DNA of 64,000 nt from CAZMBI01 sp964564675. GTDB taxonomy: Bacteria; Pseudomonadota; Alphaproteobacteria; Rickettsiales; UBA3002. Location: positions 1 through 64,000 of the forward strand of contig CAZMBI010000004.1 in NCBI GenBank assembly GCA_964564675.1, read 5' to 3'. Position numbers and translations under genes: made by a program. The notes beneath the pieces were generated by a model. It saw only the letters and a program-made list of their open reading frames with translations. It did no database searches and was not told the DNA's origin. Below, piece by piece: positions 26,998 to 35,129 of this stretch (positions are counted from its first letter, which is position 1; each line of letters starts with the position of its first letter).

Positions 26998-27510
26998 CTA
27001 CACGCGTTCATTCAGTGTGACCGATACGTGGTCGATTCCCGGCCTGCCCGACTGACCTTTTTGGTTATACGTATCATTGCGCGCCGATTCCTGTGCCACT
27101 TCGGTGATCGCTTTGACAATTTCCTGATTAACGGCGCGCGCCATGGCCAGTCGCCGGTAATTCTCTTCCAGTATCTGATTGAAGATACCGACCACCTGCA
27201 CCAGATCCTCACGCTCTTGCTCGTCCATTTGCTCAAGCATTTCAGGGTGCTTGCTGACATGTTTTTTGACCGAAGCCAGCGCCCGGGTCAGCATGTTTTT
27301 CTCTTTTTGCAGGCCGGCTATCTGCGATACCTGCATGTCATCGAGATAATCCGCCTCCTGGGCAAGCAACTGGGCCAGCCGGGCGGTCAGGGAAATGATA
27401 TCCGGAATCCCCACGCGGTTGACATCAATGGGCGTATGCTCATCAAGCGTCTGCTCGTCAAGCTCCAGCTCAACGGTGTCGGGTTCGTTAAAGTCCTGCT
27501 TGCGTGCCAT
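26998..27510 (-). CDS. flgN: FlgN-like export chaperone
   Basis: A 170-aa helical protein. Residues 35-150 form the long helices expected of FlgN (SLTARLAQLLAQEADYLDDMQ, LQKEKNMLTRALASVKKHV, VGIFNQILEENYRRLAMARAVNQEIVKAI). FlgN escorts FlgK and FlgL to the export gate. Its position between flgJ and flgK supports the role. The ATG overlaps the flgJ stop (TAATG), and a full AGGAGG lies inside the last codons of flgJ. Confidence 0.75.
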   Translation of the reverse strand: MARKQDFNEPDTVELELDEQTLDEHTPIDVNRVGIPDIISLTARLAQLLAQEADYLDDMQVSQIAGLQKEKNMLTRALASVKKHVSKHPEMLEQMDEQEREDLVQVVGIFNQILEENYRRLAMARAVNQEIVKAITEVAQESARNDTYNQKGQSGRPGIDHVSVTLNERV

Positions 27511-27851
27511 TACTCAACCTCCTGCAATTTTAACATTTCCTGCCTGACCTGATCCGCCAGACCGATACCACCAGCGCGCGAAATCAGCTTGGCGTATTCA
27601 TCCACCAGCATCGACTGATAGACGTCTTTGGACGCCCCGTTTTCGACCATCGGACTCATATCGACGCCGGCAAACATATGCTGCAGCATCTGGCTTAAGA
27701 AAACCGCCTCGAATTCTTGCGCCGCCTCATCGATCTGAGCGGCGGATGCTTTTGCTTTCAGCGACCGCTCCGTACGCTTGACCTCCGCCACCCGATTACC
27801 CTGATCCAGGATCCGCACGTCCTTCACTCCTGCACTAATCAGCTCGCCCAT
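27510..27851 (-). CDS. flgJ: Rod-binding protein FlgJ (N-terminal type)
   Basis: A short FlgJ (113 aa from the ATG at 27851) holding only the rod-binding domain: FEAVFLSQMLQHMFAGVDMSPMVENGASKDVYQSMLVDEYAKLISRAGGIGLADQV. The muramidase domain of enteric FlgJ is absent, as in most alphaproteobacteria. A longer frame to 27887 overlaps flgI and is unlikely. It starts 4 bp after the flgI stop. Confidence 0.9.
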   Translation of the reverse strand: MGELISAGVKDVRILDQGNRVAEVKRTERSLKAKASAAQIDEAAQEFEAVFLSQMLQHMFAGVDMSPMVENGASKDVYQSMLVDEYAKLISRAGGIGLADQVRQEMLKLQEVE

Positions 27852-27855
27852 AGTA

Positions 27856-28983
27856 CTACCGCGTTTTGATGTCCGCCTGCAGCGCACCGGCCGCTTTGAT
27901 GGTCTGCAAAATCGTAATCATATCGCGCGGGCCCACGCCAAGCGAATTCAGGCCGCGCACCAGCTCGCCGAGCGTCGCAGCCTCTTCGAGCACGGCCATC
28001 TGATTCCCCTCATTCTCATCCACTTCGATTTCTGTGCGCGGCACGGTCACCGTCTGCGCCCCCGCCGGCGCGAATGGGTTGGGCTGCGATACCTGCGGGG
28101 TCTCTTCCACCTTCACCACGAGATTCCCCTGCGCCACCGCCACCGTGTCGATACGCACATTCTCGCCCATCACGATTGTGCCGGTTGCCTCATCAATCAC
28201 GATACGCGCCGGCTGATCGGTTTCCACTTCCAACTTCTCCACATCCGCCAGCAGCCCCACCACATCGCCCTGATAGGTTGCCGGCACCGTCAGCGCCACC
28301 GTTCCCGGATCCCGCACCTTGGCGGTGCCCGGTCCGATCTGATAATTCACCGCCCGCGCCACACTGTGCGCGGTCGACACGTCAGGATTACGCAACGCCA
28401 TATTCAGCGTTTGCATATCATTCAGGGCAAAATCGATTTCCCGTTCGATAATGGCACCGTTGGAAATGAACCCGTTCGTCGGTACGCCCTTGGTGATCGC
28501 CGTGCCCGACTCGCCCTCAGCATCAAACCCGCCGATTGTCACCGGCCCCTGCGCTACGGCATAGACATTGCCGTCCGCTCCATACAAGGCGGTGGCCAGC
28601 AGCGTGCCGCCCAGCAGGCTATCAGCGTCACCCATGGCCGCGATACTGACATCGACAGTGCTGCCCGAGCGGGCAAATGCCGGCAAGCGACCGGTCACGG
28701 TGACGGCCGCCACGTTTTTGGAACGCAGCTCGGTACCCCGCGTGTTCACACCCTGCCGCTCAAGAAAGGAGACCAGCGACTCCTCCGTAAAGCGGTTGTT
28801 GCGCAGGCGATCACCCGTACCATTCAATCCGACCACCAGACCATAGCCGATCAGCACGTTATCCCGTATCCCCTCAAAGGAAGCGATGTCCTTGATGCGC
28901 GCCGCCTGCGCCGGTATTGCCGAAGTCACCACCAGCACCAGCAGCGAAACAACCCATATACTACGACGAATGAACATAAACAT
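27856..28983 (-). CDS. flgI: Flagellar P-ring protein FlgI
   Basis: Forms the P-ring in the peptidoglycan layer. The 375-aa precursor has a Sec signal peptide (RRSIWVVSLLVLVVTSAIPAQA, cleavage after AQA near 27). The mature start RIKDIASFEGIRDNVLIGYGLVVGLNGTGD is diagnostic. The C-terminus GLNSLGVGPRDMITILQTIKAAGALQA is also conserved. First gene of the leftward flagellar block and divergent from fliX, as in Caulobacter. Confidence 0.97.
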   Translation of the reverse strand: MFMFIRRSIWVVSLLVLVVTSAIPAQAARIKDIASFEGIRDNVLIGYGLVVGLNGTGDRLRNNRFTEESLVSFLERQGVNTRGTELRSKNVAAVTVTGRLPAFARSGSTVDVSIAAMGDADSLLGGTLLATALYGADGNVYAVAQGPVTIGGFDAEGESGTAITKGVPTNGFISNGAIIEREIDFALNDMQTLNMALRNPDVSTAHSVARAVNYQIGPGTAKVRDPGTVALTVPATYQGDVVGLLADVEKLEVETDQPARIVIDEATGTIVMGENVRIDTVAVAQGNLVVKVEETPQVSQPNPFAPAGAQTVTVPRTEIEVDENEGNQMAVLEEAATLGELVRGLNSLGVGPRDMITILQTIKAAGALQADIKTR

Positions 28984-29138
28984 CTTTCATGCGAATAATG
29001 TGCCAGCCGAAAGCCCCGATATTATAATTTCATTCCAGCACGATAACGTTTTGCATCCGCAGATCCCGGCAGCTCTGTCGCCACGGCGCGGAAGATTTTG
29101 CCGGGCGCGCGGTGCGCTGATGCAATCACGGGTATTGT

Positions 29139-29167
29139 TTGCACAATTGCCGCAGCACGATTATAAT
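29139..29167 (+). promoter_or_regulatory. Sigma-70-type promoter of fliX
   Basis: TTGCAC and TATAAT are separated by 17 bp, a near-consensus pair. The start of transcription would be about 29174, leaving a 47-nt leader before the fliX ATG. Confidence 0.6.
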
Positions 29168-29220
29168 ACAAAATTAGTATTGAGTCGTCAGTTTAAACCG
29201 GCATTGGCAACGGCAACATC

Positions 29221-29661
29221 ATGGTGATCGTTAATCCTGTCCATCCACAACCTTTCACGCAGGTGGAGCGCAAGCGCAAAAAAGACGCCGCCGGTGAGGG
29301 AGCCGATTTTTCGGGCTTTGTCTCTGCGGGCGAGGAAACACAGAGCCGGCAGACGGTGCACAACACGGGCGGCACTGCGCCAGTGGCCAATTCACTGTTA
29401 TTTCTCCAGGAAGTCCACGAATACGATACTACCGAGCAGCAAGCACTCACACAGGCCGAGCAGACCTTGGGCGCGCTGGAAAATCTACGCGACGCCCTGC
29501 TTGGCGGCAGCCTGTCTCACGCCGCGCTGAAAGAACTCGAAAGCGTGGTGCAGCAGCAACGCCGGCAAGACCTGTCACCGGCATTGCAGTCGGTGATTGA
29601 TGAGATTGAGCTGCGCGCGGCGGTTGAGCTGGCCAAAATTGAAAGAGCAGGTTCACGATGA
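29221..29661 (+). CDS. fliX: Flagellar assembly regulator FliX
   Basis: An alphaproteobacterial regulator that, in Caulobacter, couples basal-body assembly to sigma-54 activation through FlbD. The 146-aa protein has a basic/disordered N-terminus. The conserved C-terminal helical part runs from SLLFLQEVHEYDTTEQQALTQAEQTLGALENLRDALLGG to SVIDEIELRAAVELAKIE. Divergent from flgI, its usual neighbour. Its stop overlaps the next gene by 4 bp (ATGA). Confidence 0.88.
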   Translation: MVIVNPVHPQPFTQVERKRKKDAAGEGADFSGFVSAGEETQSRQTVHNTGGTAPVANSLLFLQEVHEYDTTEQQALTQAEQTLGALENLRDALLGGSLSHAALKELESVVQQQRRQDLSPALQSVIDEIELRAAVELAKIERAGSR

Positions 29662-30011
29662 GCCACCGCGCAATCACCGCTCGCCAATCCAAGCAAGCGC
29701 GTGCATTGCTTAAATGGAACATCAGCGACCTGGCCAGCCGCACCAATGTCCTGCCAGACCGGCTGGAACGCTATGAGCGCCAATCGATCCGCCTGACACT
29801 ACCGGAGAATAAGGAATTAAAGGCCGTGTATGAAAAAGAAGGGATTGTCTTTGGCGAGAACTTGGACGTGACGTTAAAAAAACAGGAAAACAAAACTGCG
29901 CATACGCAGGAACAAGAGGTTGTCGACGGCGAAGCCATCGAAGAAAAGTTCCGTCAATGGCGGCGGCAAACGGAGCAGGAATATCAAAAAGATGATAAAT
30001 ACGGTCACTGA
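29658..30011 (+). CDS. Cro/CI-type HTH protein
   Basis: A 117-aa protein. Residues 5-70 fit an XRE helix-turn-helix: RQSKQARALLKWNISDLASRTNVLPDRLERYERQSIRLTLPENKELKAVYEKEGIVF. The C-terminal 45 residues are highly charged (Glu/Gln/Lys) and probably disordered. It overlaps fliX by ATGA and is therefore likely co-translated, suggesting a link to flagellar control. The target is unknown. Confidence 0.8.
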   Translation: MSHRAITARQSKQARALLKWNISDLASRTNVLPDRLERYERQSIRLTLPENKELKAVYEKEGIVFGENLDVTLKKQENKTAHTQEQEVVDGEAIEEKFRQWRRQTEQEYQKDDKYGH

Positions 30012-30050
30012 GCGTGTGCCACGCGCTATGCAGCCTGCCCGCATTTACGC

Positions 30051-30079
30051 TTGCCAAATGTCGGCGTATCCCCTATAGA
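30051..30079 (+). promoter_or_regulatory. Sigma-70-type promoter of dksA
   Basis: TTGCCA and TATAGA with a 17-bp spacer, 40 nt before the dksA start. Confidence 0.5.
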
Positions 30080-30118
30080 GATGTCTTTAATTTTTGTTAA
30101 GCATCTGGAGAATATGGG

Positions 30119-30559
30119 ATGTCTGTTGCAACTGCCAAAAAAGAAGTCACCTTGCCCAAGGGCTATAAACCCACGGCCAAAGAGCCGTATATGTGCCCGG
30201 AGCAGCTGGCCTACTTCAAACAAAAACTGCTGAACTGGCGTCAGGAGTTGCTGGACGAATCGCGCGAGACGCTGGAGCATCTCAAGGAAGAAAACTGGCA
30301 CGAAGCAGACATCGCCGATCGCGCCTCGATTGAGACCGAAGCCGGCGTCGAACTGCGCACGCGCAACCGCTATCTCAAGCTGATTTCCAAAATCGACGCG
30401 GCCCTGCAACGGATTGAGTCGAGTGAATACGGCTATTGCGAGGAAACCGGCGAACCGATCGGCCTCAAACGCCTGGAAGCCCGGCCCATCGCCACCCTGT
30501 CGATTGAAGCGCAGGAGCGGCACGAGCGTCTGGAAAAGCAATATTCCGACGAAGACTAA
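30119..30559 (+). CDS. dksA: RNA polymerase-binding transcription factor DksA
   Basis: Binds the RNA polymerase secondary channel and, with ppGpp, adjusts rRNA and amino-acid promoters. The 146-aa protein has the coiled coil near 30-110 with the tip motif EADIADRA (DxxDxA). The globular part keeps one of the four classical zinc-finger cysteines: the positions read C, T, S, A (YCEET ... LSIEA). This single-cysteine form is known for alphaproteobacterial DksA. It has its own promoter and GGAG ribosome site. Confidence 0.95.
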   Translation: MSVATAKKEVTLPKGYKPTAKEPYMCPEQLAYFKQKLLNWRQELLDESRETLEHLKEENWHEADIADRASIETEAGVELRTRNRYLKLISKIDAALQRIESSEYGYCEETGEPIGLKRLEARPIATLSIEAQERHERLEKQYSDED

Positions 30560-30728
30560 ACGCGTCGTCGCCTCCTCCCCCGCCCCGTTTTGAATCGCCA
30601 TTCAGCCCCGTCGCCGGAAAAGGACGCCGCTGCGCACTTTAAGTTTTATTGATAATGGGCTGAGTCACAACCATTAATTGGGATTGTCTCGCATTTATCG
30701 CGTATTTAACGTTTTTTTTACTTGTTTT

Positions 30729-30760
30729 TGCGATATTAGAATCATAACAATTATATCGCA
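30729..30760. promoter_or_regulatory. Inverted repeat over a candidate promoter
   Basis: Perfect 8-bp arms TGCGATAT (30729-30736) and ATATCGCA (30753-30760) coincide with a -35-like TTGCGA and a -10-like TATATC 18 bp apart. The layout is that of an operator covering a promoter. The 246-bp region around it is AT-rich and otherwise empty. Confidence 0.5.
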
Positions 30761-30761
30761 T

Positions 30762-30780
30762 AACAATAATAATCATTCGG
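30762..30780. promoter_or_regulatory. Possible Fur box
   Basis: 13 of 19 bases agree with the Escherichia coli Fur consensus, including the run ATAATCATT. It lies just upstream of the gene at 30806. A fur gene is present at 7442. The match is moderate and may be chance in AT-rich DNA. Confidence 0.25.
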
Positions 30781-30805
30781 CATTAAGTTAAAAGGAGCGG
30801 CAAGC

Positions 30806-31150
30806 ATGACACCTTCTCACGAAGCACAGCATCCCGTAGCCGAAACCGGCGGCGACGATCTCGGGCTTGAGCAATTTGCTACCTCGATCGCCGCGCTGGC
30901 CGGCGAGGAGACCACCCCGGTCAGTGCGTTGGACAAGGCGGTGGAAGACTTTGTTGCCAATCTCAATGCGGCGCAGGGCGGCCATGGTTATAACAAAGAC
31001 CGCCTGTTACAGGAGAAAGCCGCCTCGTTGGGCTATCGGGATGTATCTGAATTCCGCCGCCGTCTGGAATGGCTGATCGGTGAACGCATGATTGAACTGC
31101 ATGTCAGCCGCCTATCCGTCGCTCAGCGGGTGGGCCGCAGCGCCGCTTAA
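30806..31150 (+). CDS. Small hypothetical protein
   Basis: A 114-aa cytosolic protein that I do not recognise. The first 25 residues are disordered. Residues 25-105 are helical (LEQFATSIAALAGEE, SALDKAVEDFVANLNAAQ, NKDRLLQEKAASLGYRDVSEFRRRLEWLIGERMIELHVSRLSV). A strong AAAGGAG site lies 9 nt before the ATG. The promoter overlaps a palindrome, implying specific control. Confidence 0.75.
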   Translation: MTPSHEAQHPVAETGGDDLGLEQFATSIAALAGEETTPVSALDKAVEDFVANLNAAQGGHGYNKDRLLQEKAASLGYRDVSEFRRRLEWLIGERMIELHVSRLSVAQRVGRSAA

Positions 31151-31164
31151 TCATTTTTAACGAC

Positions 31165-31193
31165 TTGGATTCTACTGGCATTTCAGGTACACT
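31165..31193 (+). promoter_or_regulatory. Candidate promoter of the peptidoglycan-binding gene
   Basis: TTGGAT and TACACT with a 17-bp spacer, 66 nt before the ATG at 31259. Confidence 0.4.
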
Positions 31194-31258
31194 CATATCC
31201 ATAGGATGGATTACGATCGCTACACAGATAGCAGCCAACCGGGGAGCGTACCGCAGGC

Positions 31259-32353
31259 ATGTATTTACCCGCCAACATCACATTAGAACCCGGCGATTCA
31301 GGCGATTACGTCAAAGAGTTACAGCGCCGCCTGATGCAGCGCGACCTGCTGGGCGAAACCAATATCACCGGCTTTTATGACGGCATCACCACCAACGCCG
31401 TGAAAGCCTTTCAGTCACTCAATGGCCTGAAGATGGACGGCATCGCCGGGCCGGACACCATCCGCCGCCTGCTCAGTTTCGGCGCTTACGGCGATAACGC
31501 CGCTTCCGGCAGCAGCAGCTACGGCGAAGACGAGGAAAAAGAATACAGTCTGGAACGCGAGGACGTGCGCCAGGAGCTGTATGAATCCGCCGGTCTGACC
31601 GGTTACGACCGTGCCCTGTCCAACGACGCCGTACGCGATCCGCTGGGTGAACAGGACGGTGACACGCCCGAGGAACTGCGCGCGCGCGGGCTCGAAGAAG
31701 GCGAACAAGACCGCGATCAGGGCTTGTGGCGACACAGCCAGGAACAGCAGCAAGGCTCGCTGGAGCATGAAAAGCTGGCGGAGGAGCAGCTGGCCACGCG
31801 CCAGATGCAGCGCCAGCTTGATGCTCAGCACGAACACTTCACGGAACAACAGGCCGAAACACGCGAGCAGCTAATGGCCCGCGATGGGCAGGAACATCGG
31901 CCGGACCGGCAAGGTCTGGATGCCCAGCAGGCCTTCACGCGGGAGCAAACAGTGGCGCAGGATGCGTTAGAGGCCCAGCAGGCCACCACGCGCGATCAGA
32001 TGGTTGACCAGGGCAATGCAGGTTCGCAGAACGATCAGGAAATCCGTATCGATCCCAATCGTCTCGGCCAGGAACGCGGCGCGGCGCTCGGTCAGCAAAA
32101 TGGCCAGCAAAATGGGCAGGTAAACGGCGCACAAGCCATGCGCGATGCCAGCGGCCAGCTGACCGATCCTTCTATGCGCCGCACCGAAGCCCAGCTCAAC
32201 GGCGCCTCACGTACGGAAAGCCAACAGGAGGGCCAGCATTTACAAAGCCGCGGTGTACGCGATATCGGCCTGCCGCCGGATGCCAATCTGGGTGAGCTCA
32301 CCCCGGCGCAAACGCCGACGGTCGGCCGCGGCCAGGAGCTGGGCATGAGCTAG
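31259..32353 (+). CDS. Peptidoglycan-binding-domain protein with Gln-rich tail
   Basis: Residues 8-75 fit the PG_binding_1 fold (LEPGDSGDYVKELQRRLMQRDLL ... FYDGITTNAVKAFQSLNGLKMDGIAGPDTIRRLL). The remaining 290 residues are low-complexity Gln/Glu/Arg-rich. They include imperfect repeats of the type D/E-A-Q-Q-A-x-T-R-E/D-Q (about 195-250) and NGQQNGQ. There is no signal peptide or membrane segment, odd for a wall binder; export by another route or a cytoplasmic role must be considered. The truncated gene at 57680 has a similar short repeat. 364 aa. Confidence 0.75.
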   Translation: MYLPANITLEPGDSGDYVKELQRRLMQRDLLGETNITGFYDGITTNAVKAFQSLNGLKMDGIAGPDTIRRLLSFGAYGDNAASGSSSYGEDEEKEYSLEREDVRQELYESAGLTGYDRALSNDAVRDPLGEQDGDTPEELRARGLEEGEQDRDQGLWRHSQEQQQGSLEHEKLAEEQLATRQMQRQLDAQHEHFTEQQAETREQLMARDGQEHRPDRQGLDAQQAFTREQTVAQDALEAQQATTRDQMVDQGNAGSQNDQEIRIDPNRLGQERGAALGQQNGQQNGQVNGAQAMRDASGQLTDPSMRRTEAQLNGASRTESQQEGQHLQSRGVRDIGLPPDANLGELTPAQTPTVGRGQELGMS

Positions 32354-32366
32354 ACGCGGCTGCCCC

Positions 32367-32984
32367 CTAACCGCGTGACAGTAAAAACACCCCCTGCTCT
32401 CCGAACAGATTGGCCAGCACCGCACTGCCGCCGAAGCGGGAGGGCATGCCGCCTTCTTTAACGATGATCTCCTTTTCGATGGCGATATCCAGTTGCGCGC
32501 ACAGCCGGATAAAATCATCAAGCGTACAAAAATGAATATTGGGCGTGTCGTACCATTCAAAGCTTAAGGTTTTGGTCACCGGCATACGGCCCTTCAGCGC
32601 CAGATAGAGCCGGTTGCGCCAGTGGCCGAAATTGGGCACCGACACAATCGCCTTGCGGCCGATACGCAGCAGCTCATCGAGCACTTGTTTCGGCTGAGCC
32701 ATGGCCTGCAGGGCCTGACTTAACACGACGTAATCATAGGCCTTGGCCGGATAATCGACCAGGTCAGCATTGCCGTCTCCTTGAATCACCGACAACCCGG
32801 TAGCCACCGCTTCATAGACTTTTTCCGGGTCAATCTCAATCCCACGGCCATCCACTTGTTTATTCGCCGCCAGCCAGGCCAGCAACGCCCCGTCGCCGCA
32901 GCCAATATCCAGCACTTTAGCGCCCGGCTCTATCAGCTCGGCGATAATTGCAAGATCCGCGCGTAACGTGTCTGTTTGCATCAT
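32367..32984 (-). CDS. metW: Methionine biosynthesis protein MetW
   Basis: A SAM-dependent-methyltransferase-like protein that partners MetX in many proteobacteria and is needed for its activity. The 205-aa product shows the SAM-fold glycine motif [15 protein letters not shown] near 20, [24 protein letters not shown] near 115, and the diagnostic [12 protein letters not shown]. The ATG overlaps the metX stop (ATGA). Confidence 0.95.
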   Translation of the reverse strand: MMQTDTLRADLAIIAELIEPGAKVLDIGCGDGALLAWLAANKQVDGRGIEIDPEKVYEAVATGLSVIQGDGNADLVDYPAKAYDYVVLSQALQAMAQPKQVLDELLRIGRKAIVSVPNFGHWRNRLYLALKGRMPVTKTLSFEWYDTPNIHFCTLDDFIRLCAQLDIAIEKEIIVKEGGMPSRFGGSAVLANLFGEQGVFLLSRG

Positions 32985-34156
32985 AGATCCCTCAGATTCG
33001 CGCAGCCGTCCAAAAAGCCGCGTAGCGCGGTTTTAAACGCCGGCACATCGAGCAGAAAGGCGTCGTGGCCCTTGTCGGTGTCAATCTCGCTGAAGCTGAC
33101 ATTGGCCGCTACCGCATTCAGCGCGCGCACGATCAGCCGGCTCTCCGCCGTCGGGAAACACCAGTCACTGGAAAACGCCATCAGGCAAAAACGCACCGGC
33201 GTGCGGGTAAATGCCGCGCTTAGATTGCCGTCAAACTCGTCGGCCAGATCAAAATAATCCATTGCCCGCGTGATGTATAAATAGGCGTTAGGATCAAAGC
33301 GTTCGACGAAATTGCGCCCCTGATAGCGCAGATAGCTTTCCACGCGAAAATCCGCCTCAAAGCCGTAACCGAGCTGATCGCGATCCTGCAGGTGGCGCCC
33401 GAATTTCGCCCCCAGCGCCACTTCCGATACATAGGTGACATGCGCCGTCATGCGCGCCACTGCCAGTCCTTTGGCCGGATAGCGCCGATGGCGGTGATAA
33501 TCACCGTCACACCAGTCCGGATCGGCCATAATCGCCTGCCGCCCGATTTCGTGAAAGGCGATATTCTGCGCCGAATGGCGTGACGCGGTGGCGATGGGGA
33601 TCACCGAAAACACCCGGTTTGGATAATGCACCGCCCAGCTGAGCGCCTGCATCCCGCCCATCGAGCCGCCGATCACCGCGAACAACTGCGCTATCCCCAG
33701 CGCATCCAGCAGCTGAACCTGGGCGCGCACCATGTCGTGAATCGTCATCACCGGAAAGCTGAGCCCGTAGGGTTCGCCGGTTTGCGGGTTGCTGGTTTTC
33801 GGCCCGAACGAGCCCATACAACCGCCGATTACATTGGCGGCGATAACAAAAAATTGATCGGTATCCACCGGCTTGCCCGGCCCCACCATTTCTTCCCACC
33901 AGCCCGGCTTGCCGGTCACCGGGTGGGTGGTGGCCACATACTGATCGCCGGTGAGGCCGTGGCAAATCCAGATGGCGTTGGTTTTATCCGCATTCAGTGT
34001 GCCATAGGTTTGAAAGGCGATGGGAAATTCGGCAATCTCCGCCCCGCTGTCGAGCTTTAAAGGCTGCGGCGGCCGCAGGGTGGCAATATCGCCCACCGTG
34101 ACCGGCTGATAGTCCGGCCCGAAGGGCGCGGTTAGCGTGGTGGTTTCAAGCGTCAT
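32981..34156 (-). CDS. metX: Homoserine O-acetyltransferase (or succinyltransferase) MetX
   Basis: Acylates homoserine in the first committed step of methionine synthesis. It is an alpha/beta hydrolase of 391 aa. The nucleophile Ser lies in [14 protein letters not shown] near 165. The Asp-His pair is in the C-terminal [12 protein letters not shown]. The family block [17 protein letters not shown] near 120 is present. Acyl-donor specificity cannot be read from the family alone. Operon with metW; divergent from the chorismate mutase gene. Confidence 0.95.
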   Translation of the reverse strand: MTLETTTLTAPFGPDYQPVTVGDIATLRPPQPLKLDSGAEIAEFPIAFQTYGTLNADKTNAIWICHGLTGDQYVATTHPVTGKPGWWEEMVGPGKPVDTDQFFVIAANVIGGCMGSFGPKTSNPQTGEPYGLSFPVMTIHDMVRAQVQLLDALGIAQLFAVIGGSMGGMQALSWAVHYPNRVFSVIPIATASRHSAQNIAFHEIGRQAIMADPDWCDGDYHRHRRYPAKGLAVARMTAHVTYVSEVALGAKFGRHLQDRDQLGYGFEADFRVESYLRYQGRNFVERFDPNAYLYITRAMDYFDLADEFDGNLSAAFTRTPVRFCLMAFSSDWCFPTAESRLIVRALNAVAANVSFSEIDTDKGHDAFLLDVPAFKTALRGFLDGCANLRDL

Positions 34157-34270
34157 GCCTTGTTGTCCTCAGCTTTGGGGTGCAAGTCAACCCGCATCTT
34201 TTCTCGTTGCAAAATCGGGCCGGCTTTGCCATACCGATCCTGCTTATTGATAAATGGAACTTTACGACCG

Positions 34271-35119
34271 ATGGATGCTGCCCACACAACAGACGCGCTG
34301 GATGATTTGCGCGGCCGGATCGATGCCATCGACGACGAGTTAATCCGCCTGCTGAAACAACGTATTGACGTGGTGGATCAGGTGGGCAGGCATAAGCTGC
34401 GAAACGGCGAGCTCGGCCTGCTGGTGCGCTCCGGGCGCGAAGGCGCCATGCTCAGGCGCGTGTTTGATGCGTTTGCCGACAGCGCTTTTAACGCCCAGGC
34501 CGCTGCGGCCATGTGGCGGCTGATGATCAGCGCCTCGATTCATCATGAATCGCCACTGTCGCTGAGCGTTTACAGCACGCCGCAGGAGCCGCATCTTTTC
34601 TGGCTGGCACGCGAATATTTCGGCGGTTTCGTACCCATCTCCTCGGCCGGTCACAGCGGGCAGATACTGGGCGAGCTGGGCAGCGGCCGCGCCACCGTCG
34701 GCGTGGTCCCCTATCCCGATGATACCGCCAATTGGTGGGCGTCGATAACGCACGAACAGGGCGTAACCGTACGCATTTTCGCCCATATACCGGCCGTGAT
34801 CGGCAATCTGCCGCAATCGGTGCCCTACGGGCTGGCGCTGGGTTATCTGATTCCGGAAGCAAGCGGCGAGGATCAGTCCTATTTCCGCCTGACGGTGAAA
34901 GATACGGTAAGCACCTCGAAATTACAGACCTATTTCCAGCAGGCCGGGCTTGACGTCACCATCATGCAGGCGATCACCCATCCCCCGATGCGTTCCCTAC
35001 TGTTGCGTATAGACGGGTTTTACACGCATGAAAGCGACGCCATCCGCCGGCTGGGCGAGACCATTAAAGACAGTGACTGGTGCTGGCTGGGCGCACACCC
35101 CAAACCCATCACCGCATAA
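34271..35119 (+). CDS. Chorismate mutase with uncharacterised C-terminal domain
   Basis: The first 90 residues are an AroQ-type chorismate mutase (LDDLRGRIDAIDDELIRLLKQRIDVVDQVGRHK; Arg, Lys and Asp positions as expected), converting chorismate to prephenate. The remaining 190 residues resemble part of a prephenate-dehydratase fold, but the catalytic T-R-F motif and ACT signature are not evident. Chosen ATG at 34271 gives 282 aa; the upstream frame is not coding-like. Neighbours hisC and tyrA place it in tyrosine/phenylalanine synthesis. Confidence 0.85.
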   Translation: MDAAHTTDALDDLRGRIDAIDDELIRLLKQRIDVVDQVGRHKLRNGELGLLVRSGREGAMLRRVFDAFADSAFNAQAAAAMWRLMISASIHHESPLSLSVYSTPQEPHLFWLAREYFGGFVPISSAGHSGQILGELGSGRATVGVVPYPDDTANWWASITHEQGVTVRIFAHIPAVIGNLPQSVPYGLALGYLIPEASGEDQSYFRLTVKDTVSTSKLQTYFQQAGLDVTIMQAITHPPMRSLLLRIDGFYTHESDAIRRLGETIKDSDWCWLGAHPKPITA

Positions 35120-35129
35120 AGGCCCTGCC

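Noticed and set aside
28991..29005. Sigma-54-like -24/-12 site for flgI (TGGCAC-N5-TCGC on the minus strand)
   Set aside because: The transcription start would fall inside the flgI start codon region, and the -12 element is imperfect.
34157..34270. Possible SAM-II riboswitch before metX
   Set aside because: SAM-II riboswitches often precede metX in alphaproteobacteria, but I could not fit the conserved pseudoknot here.
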